From Erysipelothrix aquatica (GTDB lineage Bacteria > Bacillota_I > Bacilli_A > Erysipelotrichales > Erysipelotrichaceae): a stretch of 58,227 bases of DNA. The DNA lies in assembly GCF_009828775.2 (NCBI RefSeq), contig NZ_WTSY02000013.1, forward strand, positions 1 through 58,227, written 5' to 3'. The notes beneath the pieces were generated by a model. That model worked only from the letters and a program-made list of their open reading frames with translations. It was not told the origin of the DNA and did not search any database. The position numbers and the translations under genes were made by a program. Below are positions 1 to 11,362 of the stretch, in pieces (the stretch's first letter is position 1; the number at the start of each line of letters is the position of its first letter).

Positions 1-20
1 ATACAAATAGAGGTGATTTC

Positions 21-932
21 ATGATACATATTATTGCACTAAATCCATCAATTGATTATTTGATGTCGGCAAGTTCTATAGATCTTGGCAAGACGAATCG
101 GTCAAACTTCGAAAAAATAAGAATAGGAGGTAAAGGAATTAATGTTGCAATCGTACTCAATAACTTAGGAATTGATACGACGCTTCATGGATTTTTAGGA
201 GGTTTTACTGGCGAACATATTCGTGAAAATTTGAAAGAGTATCCACGAATAAATGATAAATTTATCAATTCAAATGTATTAACGAGGATCAACGTGAAGA
301 TAAAAACTGATATCGAAACTGAATTGAACGGTTCTGGAGAAATCATCGATTCGAGATACATTGAACAACTCGAACGAGAAATCATGACATTTACCGAAAA
401 CGATATTGTCGTTATGAGTGGTAGTATTTCCCGGGGAATGAATTACAGTTGGTACACAAAGATAGCAAAACATTTACATTCGAAGAATATTGATTTTATC
501 GTTGATATTGGAAGTCATGAGCTCATAAATATTTTGGAATATCATCCCCTCTTAATTAAACCAAATATTGATGAGTTCCTTCAAATTACCAATGTCTCGG
601 ATGATTACGAATCGATTCTTATTGCAGGTAAGGAAATGCTTAAATTAGGTGTTAAGAATATTATTATCTCTTGTGGTAAAGATGGATCTATATATATTTC
701 CAATCAAGAGCTGTTTAAGGCGACGGTTCCAGAAGGGAAGCTTATTGATTCAGTTGGAGCTGGAGACTCCATGGTTGCTGGATTTATTGCAGGAATCGTA
801 AAAGGAGAATCCGAAAAAGAAACATACTTATTAGCATCGGCTTCGGGAACGGCGACGGCATTTTCTGAAGCACTTGCTACATCAGAGGAAATCTCAGCTT
901 TAATGAATAAAATCAAAATAGAGAGGATCTAA
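21..932 (+). CDS. fruK: 1-phosphofructokinase (PfkB family)
   Basis: A 303-residue PfkB/ribokinase-family sugar kinase that should phosphorylate fructose 1-phosphate to fructose 1,6-bisphosphate in the cytoplasm. The N-terminal sugar-binding motif GGKGIN is at residues 37-42. The C-terminal signature SVGAGDSMVAGF carries the catalytic base Asp249. The length is normal for the family. The start has a good ribosome site (GAGGTG, 10-15). It lies 2 bp upstream of a fructose PTS permease, and this pairing separates FruK from tagatose-6-phosphate kinases of the same fold. The promoter and any fruR regulator lie outside the window. Confidence 0.93.
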   Translation: MIHIIALNPSIDYLMSASSIDLGKTNRSNFEKIRIGGKGINVAIVLNNLGIDTTLHGFLGGFTGEHIRENLKEYPRINDKFINSNVLTRINVKIKTDIETELNGSGEIIDSRYIEQLEREIMTFTENDIVVMSGSISRGMNYSWYTKIAKHLHSKNIDFIVDIGSHELINILEYHPLLIKPNIDEFLQITNVSDDYESILIAGKEMLKLGVKNIIISCGKDGSIYISNQELFKATVPEGKLIDSVGAGDSMVAGFIAGIVKGESEKETYLLASASGTATAFSEALATSEEISALMNKIKIERI

Positions 933-934
933 TT

Positions 935-2794
935 ATGGAATTAAAAATTAGTGATGTACTTAAAAGTAATAGTATTATTTTCGATTTGAAAGAAAATGAT
1001 AAGAAATCTGTACTTTTAGAAATGTCCGAGTATTTAAAGGAGCAAGGATTTGTTAGTAATGCAAACCAGTTCTTAGATGTACTTCTTGAAAGAGAATCTA
1101 TCAGTACGACTGGTGTTGGAGATGGAATTGCAATCCCTCATGGTAGGAGCAATCTAGTTACAGAAACAGTTGTTCTATTTGGAAGAAGTGCTGCTGGGGT
1201 AAATTTTGAAAGCATGGATGGCAAACCTGTACATTTATTTTTTATGATTGCTACTCCGGAAAATTCAGGGAATGAGCACCTTAAAATTCTTGCAGAATTA
1301 TCGGGTAAGCTCATGCATGCTGATGTTGTGCTAAAACTAAAAAATGCCTCAACGTATTCAGAAATAATCGAAGCATTCGCAATTGACGATACTTCTAATA
1401 ATATCGAAACGAATGATTTCCATAATCATAAAAAAGTTGTAGCAGTAACAGCATGTGCAACAGGAATTGCACACACATATATGGCAGCTGAGAAGCTTCA
1501 AGAAATTGCAAAGAAGTTGAATATTGATGTAAAAGTTGAAACTAACGGAACTTCAGGTGTTGGAAATCAACTTTCTAAGACTGATATTGAGAATGCTGAT
1601 GCTGTGATTGTTGCTGCTGACATCAAGGTTGAAACATCACGATTTGATGGTAAAAAGATGCTTGCAGTCCCAGTAGCTAAAGCAATTAAAGAACCTCAAA
1701 AGTTATTTGAAGAAGCACTTTCTGATAATACTCCGATTCATAGTGAGAAGGCTCAAGAATCACCACGAGATGAGAAAAAAGGAATCTATAAACATCTAAT
1801 GAGTGGTGTGTCTTATATGCTTCCATTTGTTATTGGTGGTGGAATTGTTATTGCACTTTCCTTTTTGGTCGATCAGTTAATAGGTGTGCCACAAGATAGT
1901 TTAGGTCAATTGGGTAGTTATAATGAACTCGCAGCATCTCTGAATAAAATTGGTGGCGCAGCATTTGGATTCATGCTTCCCGTATTAGCTGGTTACATTG
2001 CCTACAGTATTGCAGACCGTCCGGGTCTTGTAGCGGGATTTGTTGCAGGTGGAATTGCTAGCACTGGTGGCGCAGGTTTCCTTGGTGCCCTAATTGGTGG
2101 ATTTGTTGCAGGGTATGTAGTCAATTTTGTGAAGAGAATGCTCAATGGACTGCCACATTCACTGAATGGATTAAAAAATATCATGTTATATCCTCTTTTA
2201 GGTGTCCTCATTACTGGTGCAATAATGCTTATTGTTAATGTACCAATGAAAACGATTAATGATATGATGAACAACTTCCTGTTGAACCTGTCTGGCACGA
2301 ATGCTGTAATCCTAGGATTGCTTTTAGGTGCAATGATGGCAATTGATTTAGGGGGTCCAGTTAACAAGGCGGCTTATGTTTTTGGTACAGGAACGCTTGC
2401 TACAGCATCTGTAGGAGGAAGCAGTGTCATGGCAGCCGTAATGGCGGCTGGGATGGTACCACCGCTTGCTGTATTCGTTGCCACACTATTTTTCAAAGAT
2501 AAATTTACAGTCGAAGAGAAACAAGCTGGACTTACTAATGCAGTCTTAGGAGCATCTTTCATTACTGAAGGAGCAATTCCTTTTGCATCCAAAGATCCGT
2601 TACGAATCATTCCAAGTTTTGTAGTTGGGTCCGCGGTTACCGGTGCACTTGTGCTTGCATCAAATATTATGGTAAGTGCACCTCACGGTGGTATCTTCGT
2701 AATTTTCCTTGTTTCGCAACCAGTTCTATACATTGCTTACATTGCAATTGGATCAATAATTAGCGGATTCATTATGGGTATTTTATCCAAATAA
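935..2794 (+). CDS. fruA: Fructose PTS permease, EIIABC fused
   Basis: A 619-residue phosphotransferase permease that imports fructose and releases fructose 1-phosphate for FruK. Domain order is A-B-C. The EIIA domain spans about 1-150, with phospho-His69 in the motif AIPHGRS. The EIIB domain of the fructose type spans about 165-265, with phospho-Cys174 in VTACATGIAHT. A polytopic EIIC membrane domain spans about 285-619, rich in Gly and Ala (for example GGGIVIALSF and DLGGPVNKAAYVFG). Both phosphorylation residues are intact. It is co-transcribed with fruK and ends before a clear terminator. The pair sits directly upstream of yaaA-recF, an unusual position. Confidence 0.94.
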   Translation: MELKISDVLKSNSIIFDLKENDKKSVLLEMSEYLKEQGFVSNANQFLDVLLERESISTTGVGDGIAIPHGRSNLVTETVVLFGRSAAGVNFESMDGKPVHLFFMIATPENSGNEHLKILAELSGKLMHADVVLKLKNASTYSEIIEAFAIDDTSNNIETNDFHNHKKVVAVTACATGIAHTYMAAEKLQEIAKKLNIDVKVETNGTSGVGNQLSKTDIENADAVIVAADIKVETSRFDGKKMLAVPVAKAIKEPQKLFEEALSDNTPIHSEKAQESPRDEKKGIYKHLMSGVSYMLPFVIGGGIVIALSFLVDQLIGVPQDSLGQLGSYNELAASLNKIGGAAFGFMLPVLAGYIAYSIADRPGLVAGFVAGGIASTGGAGFLGALIGGFVAGYVVNFVKRMLNGLPHSLNGLKNIMLYPLLGVLITGAIMLIVNVPMKTINDMMNNFLLNLSGTNAVILGLLLGAMMAIDLGGPVNKAAYVFGTGTLATASVGGSSVMAAVMAAGMVPPLAVFVATLFFKDKFTVEEKQAGLTNAVLGASFITEGAIPFASKDPLRIIPSFVVGSAVTGALVLASNIMVSAPHGGIFVIFLVSQPVLYIAYIAIGSIISGFIMGILSK

Positions 2795-2810
2795 TTAGCA
2801 TATAAAACAT

Positions 2811-2878
2811 AAAAACAACCGAATGCACTCATCTAAAAAAATCAATTTTTGAAGGTGCAAAATCGGTTGTTTTTTTTT
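2811..2878 (+). terminator. Rho-independent terminator of fruKA
   Basis: A 12-bp stem pairs 2811-2822 (AAAAACAACCGA) with 2863-2874 (TCGGTTGTTTTT), and a run of T follows. It closes the fruKA unit 17 bases after the fruA stop. Confidence 0.85.
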
Positions 2879-2982
2879 ATGTAAAAAAATGTCGTCAAAC
2901 CCACTAATATAGGACTTTTATGATTATTCATATACGTGCATTTTGTCGTAAAATATGATAAAATAGAGGAGTTAAAAAAAGG

Positions 2983-3193
2983 ATGGATAATATGAAAAAA
3001 GAAGGAGACTACATAACACTTGGACAGTTTCTGAAAGTTATGGACTATGTGCAATCGGGTGGGGAAGCTAAACACCTTATTCATACATTCTCCATTCAAG
3101 TAAACGGCGAGAATGAAAATCGTCGTGGAAAGAAACTTTACCCTGGTGATCAAGTTGTGATTAACGGGAATATGCATGAAATCTCTGAAGAAG

Positions 3194-3204
<11 letters not shown>
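2983..3204 (+). CDS. yaaA: S4-domain RNA-binding protein YaaA
   Basis: A 73-residue S4-like protein of the YaaA/YbcJ type that is usually encoded immediately before recF in Firmicutes. The S4 core is visible: ITLGQFLKVMDYVQSGGEAK, followed by the VNGE region and the end motif YPGDQVVING. Its exact role is not established. AGAGGAG at 2964-2970 is about 12 bases from the ATG at 2983. A second in-frame ATG at 2992 follows GGATGG, so the start is uncertain by three codons. The last codons overlap the recF start. dnaN, the usual upstream neighbour, is replaced here by fruA. Confidence 0.85.
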
Positions 3205-6192
<2,988 letters not shown>

Positions 6193-6202
6193 GGAGGGAA
6201 AA

Positions 6203-8713
6203 ATGGAAGAGAATAAAGAATTTGATCGCGTAAAATCGCGTAGTATTTCTGATGAAATGAAGAAATCTTTCGTTTCATATGCAATGTCCGTTATTGTCTC
6301 ACGTGCCCTTCCAGATGTACGTGATGGATTGAAGCCTGTTCACCGTCGTATTCTATATGCGATGAATGATTTGGGTATGACGAGTGATAAACCGTATAAG
6401 AAATCTGCACGTATTGTTGGGGACGTAATTGGTAAGTATCACCCTCACGGTGATAGTGCTGTCTATGAATCAATGGTTCGTATGTCACAAGACTTCTCTT
6501 ATCGTTACATGCTAGTCGATGGCCATGGTAACTTTGGCTCAATTGATGGTGATGGTGCTGCGGCGATGCGTTATACTGAAGCTCGTATGTCCAAAATTTC
6601 GATGGAAATGATGCGCGATATTAACAAAGAAACTGTTGATTTTCAACCTAACTATGATGGGGAAGAGACAGAACCTTCAGTTCTACCTTCACGTTTTCCG
6701 AATGTTTTAGTTAATGGTGGAACGGGGATTGCTGTCGGGATGGCAACGAATATCCCTCCTCATAACTTAGGAGAAGTCATTGATGCTACAATTGCGTTAA
6801 TTGATAATCCGGAAATCACAATTAAAGAATTGATGGATGAATATATTTTTGGTCCAGATTTCCCAACAGGAGCTTATTTACTAGGACGCTCAGGTATTAA
6901 GTCAGCATTTGAAACAGGTCGTGGATCTGTAGTTATGCGTGCTAAAGTTGATATTACGGAGTTACCTAATGGGAAGCCGGTTCTCACAATTTCTGAAATA
7001 CCTTACCAAGTAAATAAAGCGAATCTTGTTGAGAAAATCGCTAGTCTTGTTCGTGATAAGGAAATTGAAGGAATTACTGACTTAAGAGATGAGTCAAACC
7101 GAGTCGGTATCAAAATAGTTATTGAATTACGACGCGAAATACAACCGGAAGTTGTATTAAACCAACTATACCGTTTAACCGCTATGCAATCGACATTTGG
7201 TGTGAATATGTTAGCGTTGGTCGATAATAGACCAAAACTTCTCAATCTTCTTGAAATACTAGGATATTATCGAGATCACCAAATCGAAATTATCACACGA
7301 AGAACGCGATTCGAACTTCGAAAAGCTGAAGAACGTGCTCATATTCTCGAAGGAATGATCATTGCTCTTGATAATATTGATGAAGTAATGACAATTATTA
7401 GAAGTTCAAATGATGATGCTGAGGCAAGTAGTCGTCTTAATGAACGATTTGGCCTTACAGCAATTCAATCTAAAGCAATCTTAGATATGCAGTTCAGACG
7501 TCTGACTGGATTGCAACGTGAAAAACTCGATGCAGAATACGCAGAGTTAACACTAACAATAGAAGATTTAAAAGATATTCTCGCAAATCACAGTCGTGTT
7601 TTAGATATAATTAAGACAGATTTAGAAGAAATTAAGACTAAATTTGGTGATCCAAGACGCTCTGAAGTAATAGAAGCAGATATCGATATGCTTGATGAAG
7701 ATTTGATACCGGAAGAAGATATCGTAATTTCGATGACTATGAATGGTTATATTAAGCGTACAACTATAGACTCCTTTAATGTTCAAAATAGAGGTGGTAA
7801 GGGTGTTAAAGGTATGGCGACATACGATGAAGATGAAATTGATCAGTTCTTAGCTCTTTCAACTCATGATTACTTACTGGTCTTTACTAATAAAGGTAAA
7901 GTGTATAGAATGCGTGGATTTAATGTTCCTGCAGCAAGTAGAACTGCTAAAGGAATTCCAGTCGTCAACTTACTATCTCTGGATGAAGGAGAAGAAGTAC
8001 GTACGCTGGTGAAAGTACCTAGAGATGATGAAGACTCTAAATATGCATTCTTCGTAACTCGACAAGGTATTGTAAAACGTGTTGCAGTGAGTGAGTTTGA
8101 GTCAATTCGACAAAATGGTAAAATTGCAATTACGCTACGCGAAGACGATGAACTCGTGGCTGTCAAAATGACGGATGGTTCAAATGAAATTATCATCGGT
8201 GGAGGCAACGGTAAAGCAGTTCGCTTTGACGAGAATGAAGTTCGACCAATGGGACGTACTGCATCTGGTGTTCGAGGATTCGATGTTGATGGTGGAATCG
8301 TCGTAGGGGTCGCAACTGACCGTGAAGGTAAGTATATTTTAGCCATTACTGAAAAAGGTTATGGAAAACGTACTGAATTAGATGAGTATCGCTTAACCAA
8401 ACGTGGTGCTAAAGGTGTTAAAACAGTTAATATTACTGAGAAGAACGGAAATCTCGTATCGCTTCGTGCTGTCGAAGGTGATGAAGAGCTTCTTGTTATT
8501 TCAAGTGATGGAACTGTTATCCGTACAGAAGTTGCAAATATAGGAATATATGGTCGTTCAACGATTGGTGTTCGAATTATCAATGTTGGAGAAAATGACG
8601 CTGTAGCTTCAGTCGCGGTGTTGAAAGTTAGTGAAGAAATTGCTGACTCAGATACCGATGATAAGTCACACGATGATACAGTGACTGAAACCGAAACTGT
8701 AGATTCAGAATAA
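6203..8713 (+). CDS. gyrA: DNA gyrase subunit A
   Basis: An 836-residue DNA-cleaving subunit of gyrase. The catalytic Tyr is Tyr124 in AAMRYTEAR. The quinolone-determining region reads [12 protein letters not shown] with Ser85 and Glu89, the ordinary susceptible state in Gram-positives. The C-terminal pinwheel begins with the GyrA box [10 protein letters not shown] and contains repeated KRT/RG blades; an acidic tail ([11 protein letters not shown]...) ends the protein. It starts 10 bp after gyrB behind AGGGAGG (6192-6198). Codon use and length are typical. A strong terminator follows. Confidence 0.98.
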   Translation: MEENKEFDRVKSRSISDEMKKSFVSYAMSVIVSRALPDVRDGLKPVHRRILYAMNDLGMTSDKPYKKSARIVGDVIGKYHPHGDSAVYESMVRMSQDFSYRYMLVDGHGNFGSIDGDGAAAMRYTEARMSKISMEMMRDINKETVDFQPNYDGEETEPSVLPSRFPNVLVNGGTGIAVGMATNIPPHNLGEVIDATIALIDNPEITIKELMDEYIFGPDFPTGAYLLGRSGIKSAFETGRGSVVMRAKVDITELPNGKPVLTISEIPYQVNKANLVEKIASLVRDKEIEGITDLRDESNRVGIKIVIELRREIQPEVVLNQLYRLTAMQSTFGVNMLALVDNRPKLLNLLEILGYYRDHQIEIITRRTRFELRKAEERAHILEGMIIALDNIDEVMTIIRSSNDDAEASSRLNERFGLTAIQSKAILDMQFRRLTGLQREKLDAEYAELTLTIEDLKDILANHSRVLDIIKTDLEEIKTKFGDPRRSEVIEADIDMLDEDLIPEEDIVISMTMNGYIKRTTIDSFNVQNRGGKGVKGMATYDEDEIDQFLALSTHDYLLVFTNKGKVYRMRGFNVPAASRTAKGIPVVNLLSLDEGEEVRTLVKVPRDDEDSKYAFFVTRQGIVKRVAVSEFESIRQNGKIAITLREDDELVAVKMTDGSNEIIIGGGNGKAVRFDENEVRPMGRTASGVRGFDVDGGIVVGVATDREGKYILAITEKGYGKRTELDEYRLTKRGAKGVKTVNITEKNGNLVSLRAVEGDEELLVISSDGTVIRTEVANIGIYGRSTIGVRIINVGENDAVASVAVLKVSEEIADSDTDDKSHDDTVTETETVDSE

Positions 8714-8721
8714 TATAGTAT

Positions 8722-8755
8722 AAAAGCATACGATTAGTCGTATGCTTTTTCTTTA
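8722..8755 (+). terminator. Terminator after gyrA
   Basis: A 12-bp perfect stem (AAAAGCATACGA at 8722-8733 with TCGTATGCTTTT at 8738-8749), a four-base loop and a T tract. It separates gyrA from the serS promoter. Confidence 0.9.
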
Positions 8756-8777
8756 TCTACAATTAAAACTTACTAAT

Positions 8778-8806
8778 TTGACAATAAATACAGTAATGGC
8801 TATAAT
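8778..8806 (+). promoter_or_regulatory. Consensus sigma-A promoter of serS
   Basis: TTGACA at 8778-8783, a 17-base spacer and TATAAT at 8801-8806 match the sigma-A consensus exactly. Transcription should start near 8813, just upstream of the T-box leader. Confidence 0.9.
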
Positions 8807-8812
8807 TATCTT

Positions 8813-9018
8813 AAACTCAGTGTGAGGGAATAATATAGTCGCAAGTTATTTAAAGAGAGATACTGTTGGTGAGAGGTATTATTAATTGATTATAGATCTA
8901 CCCTTGAGAGATTAAGTTCGGAAGACAGCCGTTATCTGTTAAAGGAATGTTTCACGTGAAACATTCGAAAAAGGGTGGCACCACGGTAAATCCGTCCCTT
9001 AATGAGGGTGTTTTTTTT
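8813..9018 (+). promoter_or_regulatory. Serine T-box leader of serS
   Basis: A T-box riboswitch that should sense uncharged tRNA-Ser and let transcription read into serS. In order: an AGAGAGA bulge element (8854-8860), the distal-loop motif GGTGAGAG (8868-8875), a candidate specifier TCT followed by A (8897-8900, a serine codon), the T-box proper AAGGGTGGCACCACGG (8971-8986), then CCCT...AGGG and a T run (9010-9018) as terminator. The T-box and terminator are clear; the specifier is my best reading, not proven. Unusually, a perfect parS palindrome sits between the Stem III region and the antiterminator. This leader fills the only gene-free stretch over 300 bases in the window (8714-9036). Confidence 0.9.
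8948..8963. other. parS: parS site 1 (ParB-binding)
   Basis: TGTTTCACGTGAAACA is an exact copy of the chromosomal parS consensus bound by ParB/Spo0J. It is extended to a perfect 22-base palindrome (8945-8966). It lies inside the transcribed T-box leader of serS, so the RNA would also carry an 11-bp hairpin here. Confidence 0.92.
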
Positions 9019-9036
9019 ATTTTAGGAGAGATAGTT

Positions 9037-10326
9037 ATGTTAGATATTAATCTATTTAGAACTGATGCGGATATTATTCGCGAAAACATAAAGAAAAAAT
9101 TCCAAGATCACAAGCTACCGATGGTCGATGAAATCATTGCATTGGATATTGAATATCGTGGTTTAAAGACACGTGCGGACGAATTGCGTGGTCAAAGAAA
9201 CTCATTAAGTAAGGAAATTGGTAAACTAATGGGTCAAAAGAGAATCGATGAAGCAAATTCCATTAAAGAGCAAGTTCAAGCATTTGCTAAAGAACTTGAA
9301 GAAATTGAGCAAAATGAAGAGCCGGTATTTGAAAAATTACAACAACTCTTGATGCAAATACCGAACTTAATAGCTGATGATGTTCCTTTGGGAAAAGATG
9401 ACAGTGAAAATGTTGAGCGCTCACGTCATGGTGAAATGGTAGAAAAGCCATTTGAAGTCCCTTATCATGTAGATATTATGGAGTCATTCGATGGAATCGA
9501 CTTAGATGCAGCACGAAAAGTTAGTGGACAAGGATTCTACTACTTACAAAAGGATGTTGCGCGTCTTCATTCAGCTGTCACTGCATACGCGAGAGACTTC
9601 ATGATTGATCGTGGTTATGATTATGTCATTCCACCATATATGATTCGTAGTCACGTTGTTACTGGTGTAATGAGTTTCGAAGAAATGGAAAATATGATGT
9701 ATAAGGTTGAAGGTGAGGATCTGTACTTAATTGGTACCAGTGAACACTCAATGATTGGTAAGTTTATTGATACAATCAACCCTGAATCTAAGATGCCTCA
9801 ACGCCTCACTAGCTACTCACCTTGCTTCCGTAAAGAAGTAGGTGCTCATGGAATAGAAGAGCGAGGAGTATATAGAATACACCAGTTTGAGAAGCAAGAG
9901 ATGGTTATTGTATGTAAACCGGAAGAAAGTGCTGCATTATTTGAAGAAATGTACAAAAATTCAGTTGATTACTTCCGAAGTTTAGATATTCCAGTCAGAG
10001 TACTAGAGTGCTGCTCAGGGGATTTAGCTGATCTAAAACACAAATCTGTTGATGTTGAAGCATGGAGTCCTCGTCAAAAGAAATTCTTCGAAGTAGGAAG
10101 TTGTTCAAACCTTACAGATGCTCAAGCAAGAAGACTGAAAATAAGAATTGATACAAAAGACGGACGCGTATTTGCACATACTTTAAACAATACAGTTGTT
10201 GCACCTCCGCGGATGCTTATCGCATTTTTAGAGAATAACCTTCAAGAAGATGGTTCAGTACTAATTCCTGAAGCATTAAGACCTTACATGGGATTCAAAG
10301 AGAAAATGGTTCCTGTATCTAAATAA
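9037..10326 (+). CDS. serS: Seryl-tRNA synthetase
   Basis: A 429-residue class II synthetase that charges tRNA-Ser. The N-terminal coiled-coil arm binds the long variable arm of the tRNA (about residues 25-105, rich in Lys/Glu/Gln). The catalytic core shows the motif TSEHSMIGKF, motif 2 with FRKEVGAHG, and motif 3 NNTVVAPPRMLIAFLENN. I start at ATG 9037 (MLDINLFRTD), six bases after AGGAGAG at 9024-9030. The frame is open further upstream to 8947 but that part is the parS and T-box sequence. Expression is controlled by the T-box leader. Confidence 0.97.
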   Translation: MLDINLFRTDADIIRENIKKKFQDHKLPMVDEIIALDIEYRGLKTRADELRGQRNSLSKEIGKLMGQKRIDEANSIKEQVQAFAKELEEIEQNEEPVFEKLQQLLMQIPNLIADDVPLGKDDSENVERSRHGEMVEKPFEVPYHVDIMESFDGIDLDAARKVSGQGFYYLQKDVARLHSAVTAYARDFMIDRGYDYVIPPYMIRSHVVTGVMSFEEMENMMYKVEGEDLYLIGTSEHSMIGKFIDTINPESKMPQRLTSYSPCFRKEVGAHGIEERGVYRIHQFEKQEMVIVCKPEESAALFEEMYKNSVDYFRSLDIPVRVLECCSGDLADLKHKSVDVEAWSPRQKKFFEVGSCSNLTDAQARRLKIRIDTKDGRVFAHTLNNTVVAPPRMLIAFLENNLQEDGSVLIPEALRPYMGFKEKMVPVSK

Positions 10327-10332
10327 ATCATT

Positions 10333-10369
10333 AAAAAAAGGAGTTAATCTTACGATTAACTCCTTTTTT
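10333..10369. terminator. Bidirectional terminator between serS and HAD gene
   Basis: A 17-bp stem pairs 10333-10349 with 10354 onward (GGAGTTAATC / GATTAACTCC), flanked by A7 and T7. It serves serS on the plus strand and the HAD phosphatase on the minus strand. Confidence 0.9.
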
Positions 10370-10380
10370 AATTGCATTAA

Positions 10381-11172
10381 CTACTGTTTTTCTAAGTATT
10401 CCTTAATAATTCGAGTTACAGGAGCAGAATTATTGTCTTCAATTAAAAAATCAGCAATTTGTTTGACATCATCATGCGCATTCATAACGGCATATCCAAT
10501 ACCCGCTAGCTCGAGCATTCCAATATCGTTATGATAATCACCAAATGCAACAACATCATCTTGATCAATATTCATTTCTTCGAGAAGATGCTTAAGACCT
10601 TCTCCTTTATCGACATTGTTATGCATGACGTCAATCCAAATTTTACCCGCAGTAACAGCATTATAACGACTTGATAGGGCAGGTTCAATAAAATTCTTGT
10701 AATTATCAACCGTATTTTCAAGACTTAACATAGTGACTTTGATTATATCATCATTCACTTTAGATATATCGTCGACTATATTGTAGTCGAGATAATATTC
10801 ATACAGTTTTTGTTTATGGTCATCATCATAGACCTCGACATAAGCACTCGTTAGAGACGATGCGATAATTGAAGTTTCTTTTGCTTTACGAATGGGAACT
10901 AGTACTTCTTCAATATCTTCCTGAGAAAATACAGACTTATAGATTATTTTACCGTTATACTCGACAATTGCACCATTGTCTGAGATAAAATTGATCTCAT
11001 GATTAAAATCCTTAACTTTATTTTTAATGCTAAAGAGTGTTCTTCCAGAAGCTAAAACAAGTCCGGAATCACTACTGTTTAGTAGGTCTAGTGTTTCTTT
11101 AAAATCTTTTGGCAACTCTGAATTATCGTTCAGAAGAGTGTGATCCATGTCACTTACAAATAGTTTTGGCAT
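10381..11172 (-). CDS. HAD-superfamily (Cof type) sugar-phosphate phosphatase
   Basis: A 263-residue cytoplasmic HAD hydrolase of the Cof/YidA class, which dephosphorylates small phosphorylated metabolites; the substrate cannot be told from sequence. Motif I is DMDHTLLND (nucleophile Asp7 and acid Asp9), motif II is in LASGRT, and motif IV is AFGDYHNDIGML. The long C2-type cap between motifs II and IV supports the Cof group. The ribosome site GGAGG lies just before the ATG (complement of 11175-11180). It is transcribed alone, converging on serS. Confidence 0.88.
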   Translation of the reverse strand: MPKLFVSDMDHTLLNDNSELPKDFKETLDLLNSSDSGLVLASGRTLFSIKNKVKDFNHEINFISDNGAIVEYNGKIIYKSVFSQEDIEEVLVPIRKAKETSIIASSLTSAYVEVYDDDHKQKLYEYYLDYNIVDDISKVNDDIIKVTMLSLENTVDNYKNFIEPALSSRYNAVTAGKIWIDVMHNNVDKGEGLKHLLEEMNIDQDDVVAFGDYHNDIGMLELAGIGYAVMNAHDDVKQIADFLIEDNNSAPVTRIIKEYLEKQ

Positions 11173-11202
11173 ATGTTACCTCCAGTGAAATTATATCATA
11201 AA

Positions 11203-11218
11203 TGTTTCACGTGAAACG
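11203..11218. other. parS: parS site 2 (one mismatch)
   Basis: TGTTTCACGTGAAACG matches 15 of 16 positions of the ParB site. It lies between the divergent HAD phosphatase gene and the SRP RNA promoter, 2.25 kb from site 1, as expected for clustered origin-proximal parS sites. Confidence 0.85.
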
Positions 11219-11246
11219 TTGCATTTATTTGCATATTTGTTATAAT
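11219..11246 (+). promoter_or_regulatory. Promoter of SRP RNA
   Basis: TATAAT at 11241-11246 with a weak -35 (TTGCAT, 11219-11224) at 16-base spacing. The -35 region abuts the last base of parS site 2. The predicted start near 11253 coincides with the first base of the SRP RNA terminal helix. Confidence 0.7.
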
Positions 11247-11252
11247 AACTAT

Positions 11253-11338
11253 GCTACTACAACATAATCTAATGAACCAGGTCAGGGTAGGAATACAGCA
11301 GCCTTAATTTAGCTCTTATGTGTGTAGTGGCTTTTTTT
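11253..11338 (+). ncRNA. ffs: Signal recognition particle RNA (4.5S type)
   Basis: A short bacterial SRP RNA without an Alu domain, which binds Ffh to target nascent membrane proteins. The universal helix 8 core is present: CCAGGTCAGG (11278-11287), a GGAA tetraloop at 11290-11293 closed by GTA/TAC, then AGCAGCC. The 5' arm 11253-11267 pairs with 11316-11331 through 15 base pairs with one bulged G. A T run (11332-11338) ends the transcript. Position before tadA and near dnaX matches other Firmicutes. Confidence 0.93.
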
Positions 11339-11362
11339 GTATCCAAAATGAGGTGATAGATC

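Noticed and set aside
2002-2367. Open frame of 121 codons opposite fruA
   Set aside because: Antisense to the EIIC domain, with no start signals or recognisable protein features.
3176-3193. Earlier recF start
   Set aside because: It adds six residues not seen in RecF and lies deep in yaaA; ATG 3194 fits the family start better.
6431-6480. Quinolone-resistance mutation in gyrA
   Set aside because: Residues 85 and 89 are Ser and Glu, the ordinary susceptible state.
7870-8346. Open frame of 158 codons on the minus strand opposite gyrA
   Set aside because: No ribosome site, Ser/Thr/Pro-rich low complexity, and it mirrors a conserved gyrA region; a shadow frame.
8947-9036. N-terminal extension of SerRS beginning MFHVKH
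   Set aside because: It is the parS palindrome and T-box leader read as protein. The ribosome site AGGAGAG and the family start (MLDINLF) support ATG 9037.
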